DNA from: DYFT01 sp041695085
Lineage (GTDB): Bacteria; Bacteroidota; Ignavibacteria; UBA10030
Direction of reading: 5' to 3'
Length of the DNA stretch: 64,000 nucleotides
NCBI GenBank assembly: GCA_041695085.1
Contig: JBGFRO010000006.1
Span: 159,093-223,092 of the forward strand
Position numbers and translations under genes: made by a program. Below the pieces are notes generated by a model. The model was not told the origin of the DNA, made no database searches, and saw only the letters and a program-made list of their open reading frames with translations. How positions within the stretch are numbered: the stretch's first letter is position 1; each line of letters opens with the position of its first letter. This document shows, one piece after another, positions 1 through 9,531 of the stretch.

Positions 1-1577
1 AGTTGCCTGCCCCGCACCTCAAGGATACCTTGATCGCCGACTTGTCCTCCCGATTCACCGTAGAACGGAGTCACATCGAGAACCACAAGATGCCGATCTC
101 CCTTTACCAGTGTCGCCTCTGCCTCGAGCTCGTCGTAGCCGATGAACCGGAAAGCTCCTTCCTGCAGATCTTTCGCGAAGGCCTGAAGAAGATCCTTGCC
201 CGGAACATAAACCGACGGAACACCGGTATGCATTTTCGTTTCTCGTTCATCGCCCGCGCGTGACCGTTCGCGTTGCTGCGCCATGAGCTTCTGAAATCCA
301 GCCTCGTCAATCGAAAGTCCGCGCTCGTGCGCGAGCAAAGAGGTGAGATCGACTGGAAATCCGTAGGTGTCATACAACCTGAACACGTCTTCGCCGGCAA
401 CCATTCTTCTCCCCTCCGACCGGGCTCGGCGCACAACATCCTCAAACATTTCAAGTCCGCGATCGAGCGTGGCATTGAACCCCTCTTCCTCGCCCCGGAT
501 GATTTTTTCGATATGTTCCTGTTTCTCTACGATCTCCGGGAAAACGTGTCCCATCGTCTCTACGAGCGTCGGTACGAGCCGGTAGATGAACGGCGTGTGC
601 ATCTCCAGGTTCCTTCCGAACCGTGCGGCGCGCCGCAGCAAGCGGCGGAGGACATAGCCTCTTCCTTCGTTCGAAGGGAGGGCTCCATCGGCGATGGCAA
701 AGGTGAGCGCGCGGACATGGTCCGCAACAACGCGCATAGAGGTATCCCATTCGAGCTGCTGCCGGTCAGCGTTCGACATCGTCCCGCTGTACGGTTTTTC
801 GGTGATTGCCTGAATCTGTTCCAGCAGCGGTGAGAAGACGTCGGTGTCGTAATTTGATTCGCGGCCTTGCAGGACGGCACAGATGCGTTCGAATCCCATG
901 CCGGTATCGACGTGTTGTGCGGGGAGGGGATGGAGCGTACCTTCCTGATCACGGTTGTATTGGATGAAGACGAGATTCCAGATCTCCATCACACCGGGCG
1001 TTCCCGCATTGACCATTTCAGCGGTGGCGGTCGCTTGTGGTGTTCGGTCGATGTGGATCTCTGAACAGGGTCCGCACGGCCCGGTGTCGCCCATTTCCCA
1101 AAAATTCTCCTTCTCGCCGAAGCGGAGGACATGACGATGATCGACGTCTGTAACGCTTTTCCAGAGGCGTTCAGCTTCGTCGTCGTCTTTGTACACCGTG
1201 ACCCAGAGACGATGTTTGGGTACACCCCAGACATTGGTCAGAAGTTCCCACGCCCACTCGATCGCCTCCTTCTTGTAGTAGTCTCCAAACGACCAGTTTC
1301 CTAACATCTCGAAAAAGGTGTGATGATATGTATCCCGTCCCACTTCTTCGAGATCGTTGTGTTTCCCGCTTACGCGGATACATTTTTGCGTATCGGCTGC
1401 GCGCGTATACGCTCGTGTTCCCGTGCCGAGGAAGACATCCTTGAACTGATTCATGCCCGCGTTCGTAAAAAGCAGGGTTGGGTCGTCGTACGGAACAACC
1501 GGCGCGCTGGGTACAATTGTATGCCCACGCTCTCTGAAGAAATCAAGAAAACTCTGGCGGATCTCACGAGAAGTCAT
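1..1577 (-). CDS. alaS: alanyl-tRNA synthetase, N-terminal ~525 residues (cut by window edge)
   Basis: Charges tRNA-Ala in the cytoplasm. The product starts MTSREIRQSFLDFF and carries class II AlaRS signatures: FTNAGMNQFK near residues 38-47, CIRVSGKHNDLEEVG at 66-80, TFFEMLGNWSFGDY at 87-100, and GDTGPCGPCSE in the active site. The aminoacylation and tRNA-recognition parts are in the window; most of the editing and C-Ala parts lie beyond base 1. The ATG at 1577 is chosen because an upstream ATG at 1585 runs straight into a stop, and an AAAGGA site sits about 10 bases ahead. No frameshift is seen. Identification is secure. Confidence 0.96.
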   Translation of the reverse strand, partial: MTSREIRQSFLDFFRERGHTIVPSAPVVPYDDPTLLFTNAGMNQFKDVFLGTGTRAYTRAADTQKCIRVSGKHNDLEEVGRDTYHHTFFEMLGNWSFGDYYKKEAIEWAWELLTNVWGVPKHRLWVTVYKDDDEAERLWKSVTDVDHRHVLRFGEKENFWEMGDTGPCGPCSEIHIDRTPQATATAEMVNAGTPGVMEIWNLVFIQYNRDQEGTLHPLPAQHVDTGMGFERICAVLQGRESNYDTDVFSPLLEQIQAITEKPYSGTMSNADRQQLEWDTSMRVVADHVRALTFAIADGALPSNEGRGYVLRRLLRRAARFGRNLEMHTPFIYRLVPTLVETMGHVFPEIVEKQEHIEKIIRGEEEGFNATLDRGLEMFEDVVRRARSEGRRMVAGEDVFRLYDTYGFPVDLTSLLAHERGLSIDEAGFQKLMAQQRERSRAGDERETKMHTGVPSVYVPGKDLLQAFAKDLQEGAFRFIGYDELEAEATLVKGDRHLVVLDVTPFYGESGGQVGDQGILEVRGRQ

Positions 1578-1688
1578 CGATGCATTTCCTTTCGATGATC
1601 CGCTCAGTATGCGAGGATTTGTCAATGAGAATCATTACACTAATTGGAAATGACTTTGCGATCCTCACAGCATGTTTTCTGATCTGAA

Positions 1689-1967
1689 TCATACCTCGAT
1701 CTGTGTATGCAGCGCAATCTCCTCCAACACTCCCGACACGCGCACGCATTCGTTCATCGGACCTTCAAAGACAACCGCTTTACCCTGGCTATGTACTTCC
1801 CACGTCAGCGCCTCCGCTTTTGCCGTGTCGCAACCGAGCGCTTTGATCAGCTGACCGATGACTTCGTCGAACGTGTGAACTTCATCATTGAATAGAATAA
1901 CCTTCGCTGGTTCTTGAACGAGTACATCACTTTCGCTCTCACTCTCGAGAGTCGGCTTGGTGCTCAT
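1689..1967 (-). CDS. clpS: ATP-dependent Clp protease adaptor ClpS
   Basis: A 92-residue adaptor that binds the ClpA/ClpC N-domain and presents substrates with bulky N-terminal residues. The core VILFNDEVHTF with downstream A-rich helix and HSQGKAVVFEG is the typical ClpS fold; the Asn-Asp pair and the later His are the N-degron pocket residues known in the family. The first ~25 residues are acidic and probably disordered. The start at 1967 (MSTKP) is preferred over a longer in-frame version because it has an AGGGG site and gives the normal length. The aat gene at 38.4 kb makes N-degrons this protein could read. Confidence 0.93.
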   Translation of the reverse strand: MSTKPTLESESESDVLVQEPAKVILFNDEVHTFDEVIGQLIKALGCDTAKAEALTWEVHSQGKAVVFEGPMNECVRVSGVLEEIALHTQIEV

Positions 1968-2007
1968 TCCCTTGTTCCCCTGTAGAAAATCGTCGAAGAC
2001 TACAAGT

Positions 2008-2036
2008 ATGGTACTGAAAAAAGGTTTGTGTTTCAA
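2008..2036 (-). promoter_or_regulatory. candidate sigma70-type promoter for clpS
   Basis: On the minus strand TTGAAA (2036-2031), a 17-base spacer and TACCAT (2013-2008) precede clpS by about 40 bases. Four of six bases match in the -10 and five in the -35. This is pattern matching only. Confidence 0.4.
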
Positions 2037-2172
2037 GGAAACGGTCGAAGCCTTGATTTCGACAGAGAGGCATGTTCTGCCATAGGTTCGCAGAACTACA
2101 TCCGTGAGAAATGGACGGACTCTTCTTCACCGAAGAGGTGAACGTCATGACCCGCAACGCGAGAATCCGCTC

Positions 2173-2292
2173 GAGGCTATGCAAAAAGTTCAATCGACGT
2201 GATGTGCGAGTTCGAGCTTTGAGGAATTCAGACAGTTTTCGCAACACCACTGTGGGCGAGAAGGCTTCTCGCTCTCCATGTTGCATAGCCTC
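2173..2292. repeat. 12-bp inverted repeat enclosing a palindrome
   Basis: GAGGCTATGCAA at 2173-2184 is matched by its exact reverse complement at 2281-2292, 96 bases apart. Between them lies GCGAGAAG-G-CTTCTCGC (2256-2272), an 8-bp perfect palindrome around one base. The arrangement could fold into a branched hairpin or be a small mobile-element relic. Confidence 0.55.
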
Positions 2293-2437
2293 ACAAAAGA
2301 AAACGTGCCGAAATCAAACGCACGCCATCGCTTTCCAACCCGCGCGCCGTGATTTCGACCTCCTCCCGGTTGTTCCACCTAAGTTGTAACGACTCTCTAA
2401 ATCGGATTTGAGGTCGAAAGTCTCTTCATCTCAAAAC

Positions 2438-2467
2438 AAAAGGCATCCACGAACGTAGATGCCTTTT
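2438..2467 (-). terminator. rho-independent terminator after icd
   Basis: A 10-bp perfect stem (2438-2447 with 2458-2467). Read on the minus strand it is followed by TTTTGTTTTG, as expected just after the icd stop. Confidence 0.85.
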
Positions 2468-2489
2468 GCGATCATCGAATCGAATTGAG

Positions 2490-3815
<1,326 letters not shown>

Positions 3816-3830
3816 GTGCAATTTCCTTTG

Positions 3831-4051
3831 TTAGCGGGAAGCATTGGTTGAAGGATCAAGCTGGTGCCGGATCAGATCGGCCGTGGCACGCATCTGCCCG
3901 TCTGTGTACGACTTCAATTCGGAATGATAAGGGAATGACCGTAGTAGTGGATCGGTCGAATATCAAGAATGCCGATGGCGTGTTCGTTTTCGTGAAGAAG
4001 TTCCGCTGGACGTTTGCCTGAGACAATGTCACAAAATACGCGTGAATTCAT
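3831..4051 (-). pseudogene. HIT-family nucleotide-binding protein, internally deleted and frameshifted
   Basis: Reading the minus strand from ATG 4051 gives a clean HIT N-terminus: VFCDIVSGKRPAELLHENEH, then AIGILDIRPIHYYGHSLIIP, stopping after 45 residues. Another frame then continues ELKSYTDGQMRATADLIRHQ to a stop at 3831, which resembles the C-terminal tail of HIT proteins. The middle of the domain, including the catalytic His-x-His-x-His motif, is missing, roughly 55-60 codons by comparison with the family. The two pieces lie in different frames, so no functional HIT hydrolase can be made. It ends 15 bases before the icd start, so a joint transcript with icd is likely. An assembly artefact cannot be excluded from one sequence. 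Confidence 0.8.
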
Positions 4052-4175
4052 CGCTCACTTCAGTGAAAAAGTTGACCCAACTTACAAAAAAAGGCGTGAA
4101 AGTCAAAGAACGGCGCCTGCGTGTGCATCGCAACAGTGGCGATGGTCATCTCCGAAAAATGAGACGCACACAAAC

Positions 4176-4204
4176 TTGTATCTCTAGGGCTCATTTGGTA
4201 TATT
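4176..4204 (+). promoter_or_regulatory. candidate sigma70-type promoter for the TPR gene
   Basis: TTGTAT (4176-4181), 17-base spacer, TATATT (4199-4204), about 50 bases before the start codon at 4255. The same TTGTxx-17-TATATT pattern recurs before the genes at 30426 and 41964. Confidence 0.5.
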
Positions 4205-4254
4205 GGCGCACGTTTTGCCAAAGATTTTCTCACATCATTCGTAAGGAACAGATT

Positions 4255-5634
4255 ATGAGACATCAGTACTTGAAGGGCGCTGTGGTTCTTCTTCTTGCCA
4301 CATTCCTCTTCCAGGGCTATCAGTGCGGTTCTCCGGAATTCACCGGTGCGAAAGTGCATATGCAGCAGAAGAACTACAAGGAAGCGATTCGTTTGTTGGA
4401 ACTCGAAGTGGAGAAGAACCCAACGAACGCCGAAGCATGGTATTTGCTGGGAGGTTTGAAGGCGGATGAAGGTGATTATGAAGGCATGAACAAGGCTTTC
4501 AACGAAGCACTAAAGCTTTCCCAACAACACGCGGCCGAAATTCGGGCCATCCGCTACAACAACTGGGGCCAGAATCTCAATCTCGGCGTGATGTATCTCG
4601 AAAAGGCAAGCCCCGACTCAGCTGAGTATTACGAAAAGTCAATCAACGCATTCAAGAAGTCGATCGCCTCATGGCCGGACACAGGACTTACGTACAAATA
4701 TCTCGCCTACGCCTACAATAACAAGGGCGATCTGGCAAACGCGTTAGAGAACTACGCCAAAGCATGGGAGTTGGATCAAGATGTAGAAGCGTTGAAACGT
4801 ATAGGGCGCATCTACATTGTCCGAGCTGAAGAACATAAGACGAAGTTTGAAACTGTCAACGCGGAAAAGCTCAAGAAATGGAAGACCGTTGAGAGCGTCA
4901 AGAAGATGTCGAACAAAAGCGATGTCCTCCAAGCCCTCGGAGCTCCGGACAACATCAAACGGGGACCTCGTGGTTCGAAGAAGGAGGAGTGGACCTATAA
5001 CGCCTACGCATTAACGGTTTCGGTTGACGGCGATAAGGTGACGGGTAAATCCTTCCGAACGCCCTACAATCCGGAGATCGACTCTACTGAATATCACGCG
5101 GCGCAACGAGAATACACGAAAGCGGTCGAGTATCTCGAAAAGGCGACGGAGAAAGACCCGAAGGATAGCGAAACGCTCAACATGTTGCTCCGGGCTTACA
5201 TCGAATCGAACCGTCTGAACGAGGCCATCAAGGCATTCCAGACGGCCGTCAAGAACGAACCCGGTAACAAAACCAACCATTACATCCTCGGTGTGTTATA
5301 TCGGCAGGTCGGGCAGTTCGACGACGCAATCGCTTCCTTCAAAGAAGCACTTCGTATCGACCCGAACGACGCCGATGCGACATTCGACTTGGGCGCGACG
5401 TACTACAACTGGGGAGTCGATATTATCAGAGCGGCAGAAGAGAAGGGAGAAACGACCGAGGCCTACAAAGAGAAGTTTGAAAAAGCTCTCCCGTACATGG
5501 AAAAAGTCTCCCAAGCAAAATCTGACGACCCTCAGGTTTGGGAAACGCTCGGCACCATTTACGCCCGTCTTGGTCAACAAGAGAAGGCGTTGCAGGCGTT
5601 CGACCGAGCTGACAAAATTCGAAAGGGGAACTAA
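4255..5634 (+). CDS. exported TPR protein with an embedded BamE/SmpA-like domain
   Basis: 459 residues. An N-terminal hydrophobic stretch (8-20) ends at Cys24 in GYQC, an imperfect lipobox, so it is exported and possibly a lipoprotein. TPR-type helices cover about 30-190 and again 280-459 (YILGVLYRQVGQFDDAIASF is typical). Between them, about 220-268, KSDVLQALGAPDN...RGSKKEEWTYNAY reads like the small beta-layered SmpA/OmlA/BamE fold. The protein is probably a periplasmic or outer-membrane scaffold, but partner and role are unknown. The start is set by AAGGA eight bases upstream; a longer in-frame extension to 4042 lacks a site. It has its own promoter and terminator and so looks monocistronic. 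Confidence 0.85.
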   Translation: MRHQYLKGAVVLLLATFLFQGYQCGSPEFTGAKVHMQQKNYKEAIRLLELEVEKNPTNAEAWYLLGGLKADEGDYEGMNKAFNEALKLSQQHAAEIRAIRYNNWGQNLNLGVMYLEKASPDSAEYYEKSINAFKKSIASWPDTGLTYKYLAYAYNNKGDLANALENYAKAWELDQDVEALKRIGRIYIVRAEEHKTKFETVNAEKLKKWKTVESVKKMSNKSDVLQALGAPDNIKRGPRGSKKEEWTYNAYALTVSVDGDKVTGKSFRTPYNPEIDSTEYHAAQREYTKAVEYLEKATEKDPKDSETLNMLLRAYIESNRLNEAIKAFQTAVKNEPGNKTNHYILGVLYRQVGQFDDAIASFKEALRIDPNDADATFDLGATYYNWGVDIIRAAEEKGETTEAYKEKFEKALPYMEKVSQAKSDDPQVWETLGTIYARLGQQEKALQAFDRADKIRKGN

Positions 5635-5653
5635 CCGCCGTTTGTCAAAAGGG

Positions 5654-5696
5654 AACGCCCATCGGAAGCCGCGCAGTGGCTGCGATGGGCGTTTTC
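5654..5696 (+). terminator. rho-independent terminator after the TPR gene
   Basis: An 11-bp perfect outer stem (5654-5664 with 5683-5693) with an inner GCC/GGC pairing and a short T run. It separates the TPR gene from the DUF3467 gene. Confidence 0.85.
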
Positions 5697-5724
5697 ATCA
5701 TCACCTCAGCTCGAAGGAACGACT

Positions 5725-6048
5725 ATGAACGAACCTGTGCAACAGCAAATCAACATTGAATTGGGAGAGAAAGAGGCTGAAGGAATTTATTCCAACCTCG
5801 CGATCATCACACATTCGCCTGCAGAGTTCGTCATCGACTTTACACGCGTCCTGCCCGGAGTTCCCAAAGCGAAGGTTCACGCTCGCATCGTGATGACACC
5901 GCAGCACACAAAGATGCTCCTGAACGCGCTCGAAGACAACATCCGCAAATACGAGCAAAAGTTCGGCGAGATCAAGTTGGTGGGGGAACAACAGGGGGGA
6001 CCAATCTTCGGCTTCCAACCACCGCCGAAAGACGAGAAGTTCCATTAA
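5725..6048 (+). CDS. DUF3467 family protein
   Basis: A 107-residue soluble protein. The core (YSNLAIITHSPAEFVIDFTR, then PKAKVHARIVMTPQHTKMLL and DNIRKYEQKFGEI) matches the widespread DUF3467 family, which has no established function. There is no signal peptide or membrane segment. A GAAGGA site precedes the ATG. Its stop codon overlaps the convergent hslU stop by sharing TTAA at 6045-6048, with no terminator between them. I cannot assign a role. Confidence 0.85.
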   Translation: MNEPVQQQINIELGEKEAEGIYSNLAIITHSPAEFVIDFTRVLPGVPKAKVHARIVMTPQHTKMLLNALEDNIRKYEQKFGEIKLVGEQQGGPIFGFQPPPKDEKFH

Positions 6049-7445
6049 AGAATGTAGCGGCTCAGATCACGATTCTTGACAATTGAGCTCAGTTTTTCCT
6101 TTACCATCTTCTCCGTTACCACGACCCGCGTCGGAATGCCGCCGTTCGGTGCCTCAAAGAGTAATTCTTCCAGAAGCGTCGTAAGGATCGTGTGTAATCG
6201 GCGCGCGCCGATATTCTCGACCTGCTCGTTCACCTCATACGCCGTCCTCGCAATCTCCCGCACAGCCTTCTCATCGAATTCTAACGTTATTCCCTCCGTC
6301 GCGAGCAAAGCGGAATACTGCTTGATCAGAGCATTCTGGGGCAGGGTGAGGATCTTCACAAAATCCGATTCCGTCAAGCTCTGTAATTCAACGCGAATGG
6401 GAAACCGTCCCTGCAGCTCCGGAATCAGGTCAGACGGTTTGGAAACGTGGAAGGCTCCCGAAGCGATGAACAAGATGTGGTCGGTTTTCACCATTCCGTA
6501 CTTCGTTGTGACGCTGGAGCCCTCTACAATGGGCAGCAGGTCACGCTGAACTCCCTCTCGCGAAACGTCCGGCCCTGCCGACGCCTGACCGCGTGCGCTG
6601 GCAATCTTGTCGATTTCATCCAGGAACACGATGCCCGAATTCTCCACTCGTTTGATAGCTTCCCTAGTTGCCTTCTCGATGTCGATCATCTTCTGCGCTT
6701 CTTCCTGCGTCAGGATCACCCGCGCTTCTGCAACCGTGAATTTCCGGCGTTTCTCTCGTTTCGGTAGAATGTTCCCCAACATCTCCTGAATGTTGATGCC
6801 CATTTCTTCGAGACTCAAGGGTCCCATCACCTGCATCAACGGCATCTGGGGAGTCGGAAGATCAAGCTCGATCGTACGATCGTCGAGTTGTCCGGTCCGG
6901 AGCATGTGCCTGAAGCGATCCCTCGTTTTTTCGTTCTCCTCCTCACGCCGTTCGGCGCTCTCAGCTGTTTCGGCGTGACGCGTACGTCGAACGGGAGGGA
7001 GCAAAATCTCGAGGATGCGCTCCTCTGCTTGAAGGCGCGCCTTTTCCTGCACTTCCGCCGTCTTCTCCGCTTTGACCATGCTGACGGCAATCTCCGTTAA
7101 ATCGCGGATCATCGATTCGACATCGCGGCCGACGTAGCCGACTTCCGTAAATTTCGTTGCTTCGACTTTGAGAAAGGGGGCGTTGGCCAGTTTCGCAAGC
7201 CGGCGCGCAATTTCCGTCTTACCGACGCCGGTCGGCCCAATCATGATAATGTTGTTGGGCATGATCTCTTCACGGAGATGCTCCGCCACTTGAAGTCTGC
7301 GCCACCGGTTCCTCAGCGCGATGGCGACCGATTTCTTCGCGTTATCTTGCCCGATGATGTACTTATCCAGTTCCCGTACAATCTCGCGCGGTGTCAGCTC
7401 GTGCGGTTCCTGCTTGTGCTTTGCTAATGTCGCCTGCTTGCTCAA
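6045..7445 (-). CDS. hslU: ATP-dependent protease ATPase subunit HslU
   Basis: AAA+ unfoldase of the HslUV (ClpYQ) protease; 466 residues. Walker A GPTGVGKT at 70-77, pore loop GYVGRDVE near 103, Walker B FLDEIDKI near 275, and the C-terminal LSRYIL tail that docks into HslV are all present. The variable I-domain (about 130-250) contains a charged stretch. Translation starts at TTG 7445: AAGGAAG sits about eight bases ahead and no in-frame ATG exists before residue 62. An out-of-frame ATG-AAC-CGT-TGA overlaps this start. Gene order hslV-hslU is usual; here they follow rpoN. Confidence 0.95.
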   Translation of the reverse strand: MSKQATLAKHKQEPHELTPREIVRELDKYIIGQDNAKKSVAIALRNRWRRLQVAEHLREEIMPNNIIMIGPTGVGKTEIARRLAKLANAPFLKVEATKFTEVGYVGRDVESMIRDLTEIAVSMVKAEKTAEVQEKARLQAEERILEILLPPVRRTRHAETAESAERREEENEKTRDRFRHMLRTGQLDDRTIELDLPTPQMPLMQVMGPLSLEEMGINIQEMLGNILPKREKRRKFTVAEARVILTQEEAQKMIDIEKATREAIKRVENSGIVFLDEIDKIASARGQASAGPDVSREGVQRDLLPIVEGSSVTTKYGMVKTDHILFIASGAFHVSKPSDLIPELQGRFPIRVELQSLTESDFVKILTLPQNALIKQYSALLATEGITLEFDEKAVREIARTAYEVNEQVENIGARRLHTILTTLLEELLFEAPNGGIPTRVVVTEKMVKEKLSSIVKNRDLSRYIL

Positions 7446-7466
7446 CGGTTCATCTTCCTTTCGTTC

Positions 7467-8003
7467 TTAGAGTTCTTCGATGCGGATATTGGTGTTGGTG
7501 TAGACGCAAATCTCCGCTGCGGTGCGAAGTGATTCTTCCACGATCTCCCGTGCATTGAGCTGCGTATGTTTGACGAGCATCCGTGCGGCTGCCAGAGCGT
7601 ACATTCCGCCCGACCCGACAGCAACCATGCCGTCGTCGGGCTCGATCACATCCCCCGTTCCTGAAATGACAAGCGAATGGTCTGTATCGAGTACGGCAAT
7701 GAGTGCTTCGAGTTGACGAAGATACTTGTCTGTGCGCCAAAGTTTCGCCAGTTCGACAGCGGCCCGAACAAGTTGACCGCGGTGCTGTTCCAACTTTTCC
7801 TCGAACCGATCTAAGAGACTGAATGCGTCGGCTGCCGCCCCGGCAAATCCCACCAGAACGGTATCGTTGTGCAGTTTCCGAATCTTGTTTGCCTGCTGTT
7901 TCATGACGGTTGAACCGAGCGTTACCTGTCCGTCCCCTCCAATCGCGACGCGCCCATTGCGTCGAACACCCAAAATGGTTGTTGCATGCAGTCGATCGTT
8001 CAT
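7467..8003 (-). CDS. hslV: ATP-dependent protease catalytic subunit HslV
   Basis: Peptidase subunit of HslUV, a proteasome beta-like N-terminal nucleophile hydrolase, 178 residues. The mature enzyme should begin at Thr8 after removal of MNDRLHA; the sequence continues TTILGVRRNGRVAIGGDGQ, the canonical HslV start, and GSGGMYALAAARML occurs later in the fold. A seven-residue propeptide is longer than the single Met of E. coli HslV. It lies 21 bases before hslU and 68 bases after rpoN, so co-transcription is likely. Confidence 0.95.
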   Translation of the reverse strand: MNDRLHATTILGVRRNGRVAIGGDGQVTLGSTVMKQQANKIRKLHNDTVLVGFAGAAADAFSLLDRFEEKLEQHRGQLVRAAVELAKLWRTDKYLRQLEALIAVLDTDHSLVISGTGDVIEPDDGMVAVGSGGMYALAAARMLVKHTQLNAREIVEESLRTAAEICVYTNTNIRIEEL

Positions 8004-8071
8004 GTGGTACCTGGGAAAAGTTTAAGATGTTGGTGAAAGAGGCGAAGCAATCCGACTCACGCGAATGTCAT

Positions 8072-9523
8072 TCAAATTTTTTTCCGAAGACGGGCAATGG
8101 GAAGTCCCAGCTGCTCGCGATATTTCGCTACGGTGCGGCGGGCAATTTTTACCCCCTCTGCCGCAAGCATCGCGGCGATCTTATCGTCGTTGAGCGGCTT
8201 GTGCGGATCTTCAGCGGCGATGATATCCCGAATCCGCTGTTTGATCATCTGATTGGAGACGTCCTCGCCCGACTCTGTCTCCAGTCCGGATGTGAAGAAT
8301 TCCTTCAGCGAGTAAACGCCGAATTCCGTCTGCACGTACTTGCTGTTGACGACGCGGCTGATGGTCGATATATCGACCCCGACCTCTTTGGCGATGTCTT
8401 TGTAGATCATCGGCTTCAAAACCTCCCCTTCCTCAAACCACTGACGCTGCCGCTCGACGATTGCTTTCATAACCTTGAGGAGTGTCTCGCGTCGTTGATG
8501 GATGGATGCAATGAACCACTTCGCCGACTCGAATTTCTGTTTGATGAATTCCCGAGCCTCTTTCGGCGCCTTCTTGCCTTTCGGAGTCACCATATCCCGA
8601 TACGCGTTATTGATGCGCAGGGTCGGCAGGTTGCGGTCGTTCAAGACGATCAGGAATTCGCCGTTATGCTTCTCCACGATGAAATCGGGAATGATATAAT
8701 TTTCCTGCGCAGAAAACTCCCCTTCCCCGGGCTTTGGGTTCAAATGCTGGATGATCTCCATCACTTTCTTCAGCGTATCCAGCCCGACATGGAGATTTGC
8801 GGCGAGATTATCGAATCGTTTCAGCTTGAGGTCTTCGAAATGCGACTCGAGCGTTTTCAGGGCGAGCTCTTTCAGGATGGGCTCGTACTGACCTGCCTTG
8901 ACTTGTGCGATCAGACATTCCTGCAGCGTCCGTGCAGCGATGCCGGGAGGATCGAGGAGTTGAATCTTCCTGAGAACTTGCTCGGCCTGTTCGAGCGTGA
9001 CCTCAAGGCCAAAACTGAGGTTGATATCCTGGACGATGAGGGCAAGGTCACGGCGCAAATATCCATCTTCATCCACATTGCCGATGATCTCTTCGGCGAT
9101 AATGAAGTCTGTCTCGCTGTCGCACTGCAGCCGGAACTGGCTCAGGAGGCGTTCGGAGAGTGGAACGGTGGCAACAAGCGGGCGTTCATATTCTTCATCT
9201 TCATCGCGGTTGCGATATGATTCCGGGCTCTTGTAGCCTGCAAGATCATCGTTGATGTAATCTTCAAGGGAGTACGAATCGTCGGCTTTGCCGTCTTGCG
9301 GGGTCTCTTCGGCTGTGTCGTCGGTCGTCGCTTCTTTTTCCGGCTCTACCTGGTCCATGCTCAGTTCCATCTCGTCGATTGTTTCAAGCAACGGATTCAA
9401 CTCCAGCTCCGTTTTGATGCGTTGCTCCAGCGCTAGGTTAGGAAGTTGCAGGAGTTTAAGGTACTGCACCTGTTGCGGGGTGAGCTTCAGTCCTAACTTC
9501 AGTTGTTGTGAGAGATTGATCAT
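8072..9523 (-). CDS. rpoN: RNA polymerase sigma-54 factor
   Basis: Alternative sigma factor that needs an AAA+ activator; 483 residues. Region I is Gln/Leu-rich (LSQQLKLGLKLTPQQVQYLK at 4-23), an acidic region II follows (about 50-110), then the core-binding and HTH parts, ending with the RpoN box ARRTVAKYRE at 461-470 that contacts the -24 element. The C-terminus RLRKKI is normal. No sigma-54 activator and no convincing -24/-12 promoter was found in the window, so its regulon must lie elsewhere. Confidence 0.95.
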   Translation of the reverse strand: MINLSQQLKLGLKLTPQQVQYLKLLQLPNLALEQRIKTELELNPLLETIDEMELSMDQVEPEKEATTDDTAEETPQDGKADDSYSLEDYINDDLAGYKSPESYRNRDEDEEYERPLVATVPLSERLLSQFRLQCDSETDFIIAEEIIGNVDEDGYLRRDLALIVQDINLSFGLEVTLEQAEQVLRKIQLLDPPGIAARTLQECLIAQVKAGQYEPILKELALKTLESHFEDLKLKRFDNLAANLHVGLDTLKKVMEIIQHLNPKPGEGEFSAQENYIIPDFIVEKHNGEFLIVLNDRNLPTLRINNAYRDMVTPKGKKAPKEAREFIKQKFESAKWFIASIHQRRETLLKVMKAIVERQRQWFEEGEVLKPMIYKDIAKEVGVDISTISRVVNSKYVQTEFGVYSLKEFFTSGLETESGEDVSNQMIKQRIRDIIAAEDPHKPLNDDKIAAMLAAEGVKIARRTVAKYREQLGLPIARLRKKI

Positions 9524-9531
9524 TGACTAGA

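Larger units (their letters stand above)
1968..2437. other. gene-less stretch with nested inverted repeats
   Basis: I see no credible coding sequence here. The stretch holds the clpS promoter, a 12-bp inverted repeat (2173-2184 with 2281-2292), a 17-base palindrome inside it (2256-2272), and a second 10-bp inverted repeat (2353-2362 with 2410-2419). It does not show the conserved signatures of RNase P RNA, tmRNA or SRP RNA. It could be a structured RNA or a remnant; function unknown. Confidence 0.5.

Noticed and set aside
2111..2389. Small plus-strand open frame between clpS and icd
   Set aside because: No ribosome site, no family resemblance, and it runs through the inverted repeats.
3880..3900. 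TGGCACG...TGC as a sigma-54 promoter upstream of the TPR gene
   Set aside because: Spacing off by one base and the site lies within the HIT remnant; not convincing.
7910..9220. 436-codon open frame antisense to rpoN
   Set aside because: It lies wholly over the rpoN/hslV genes in reverse and shows no recognisable domain; an open shadow of a strongly coding strand.
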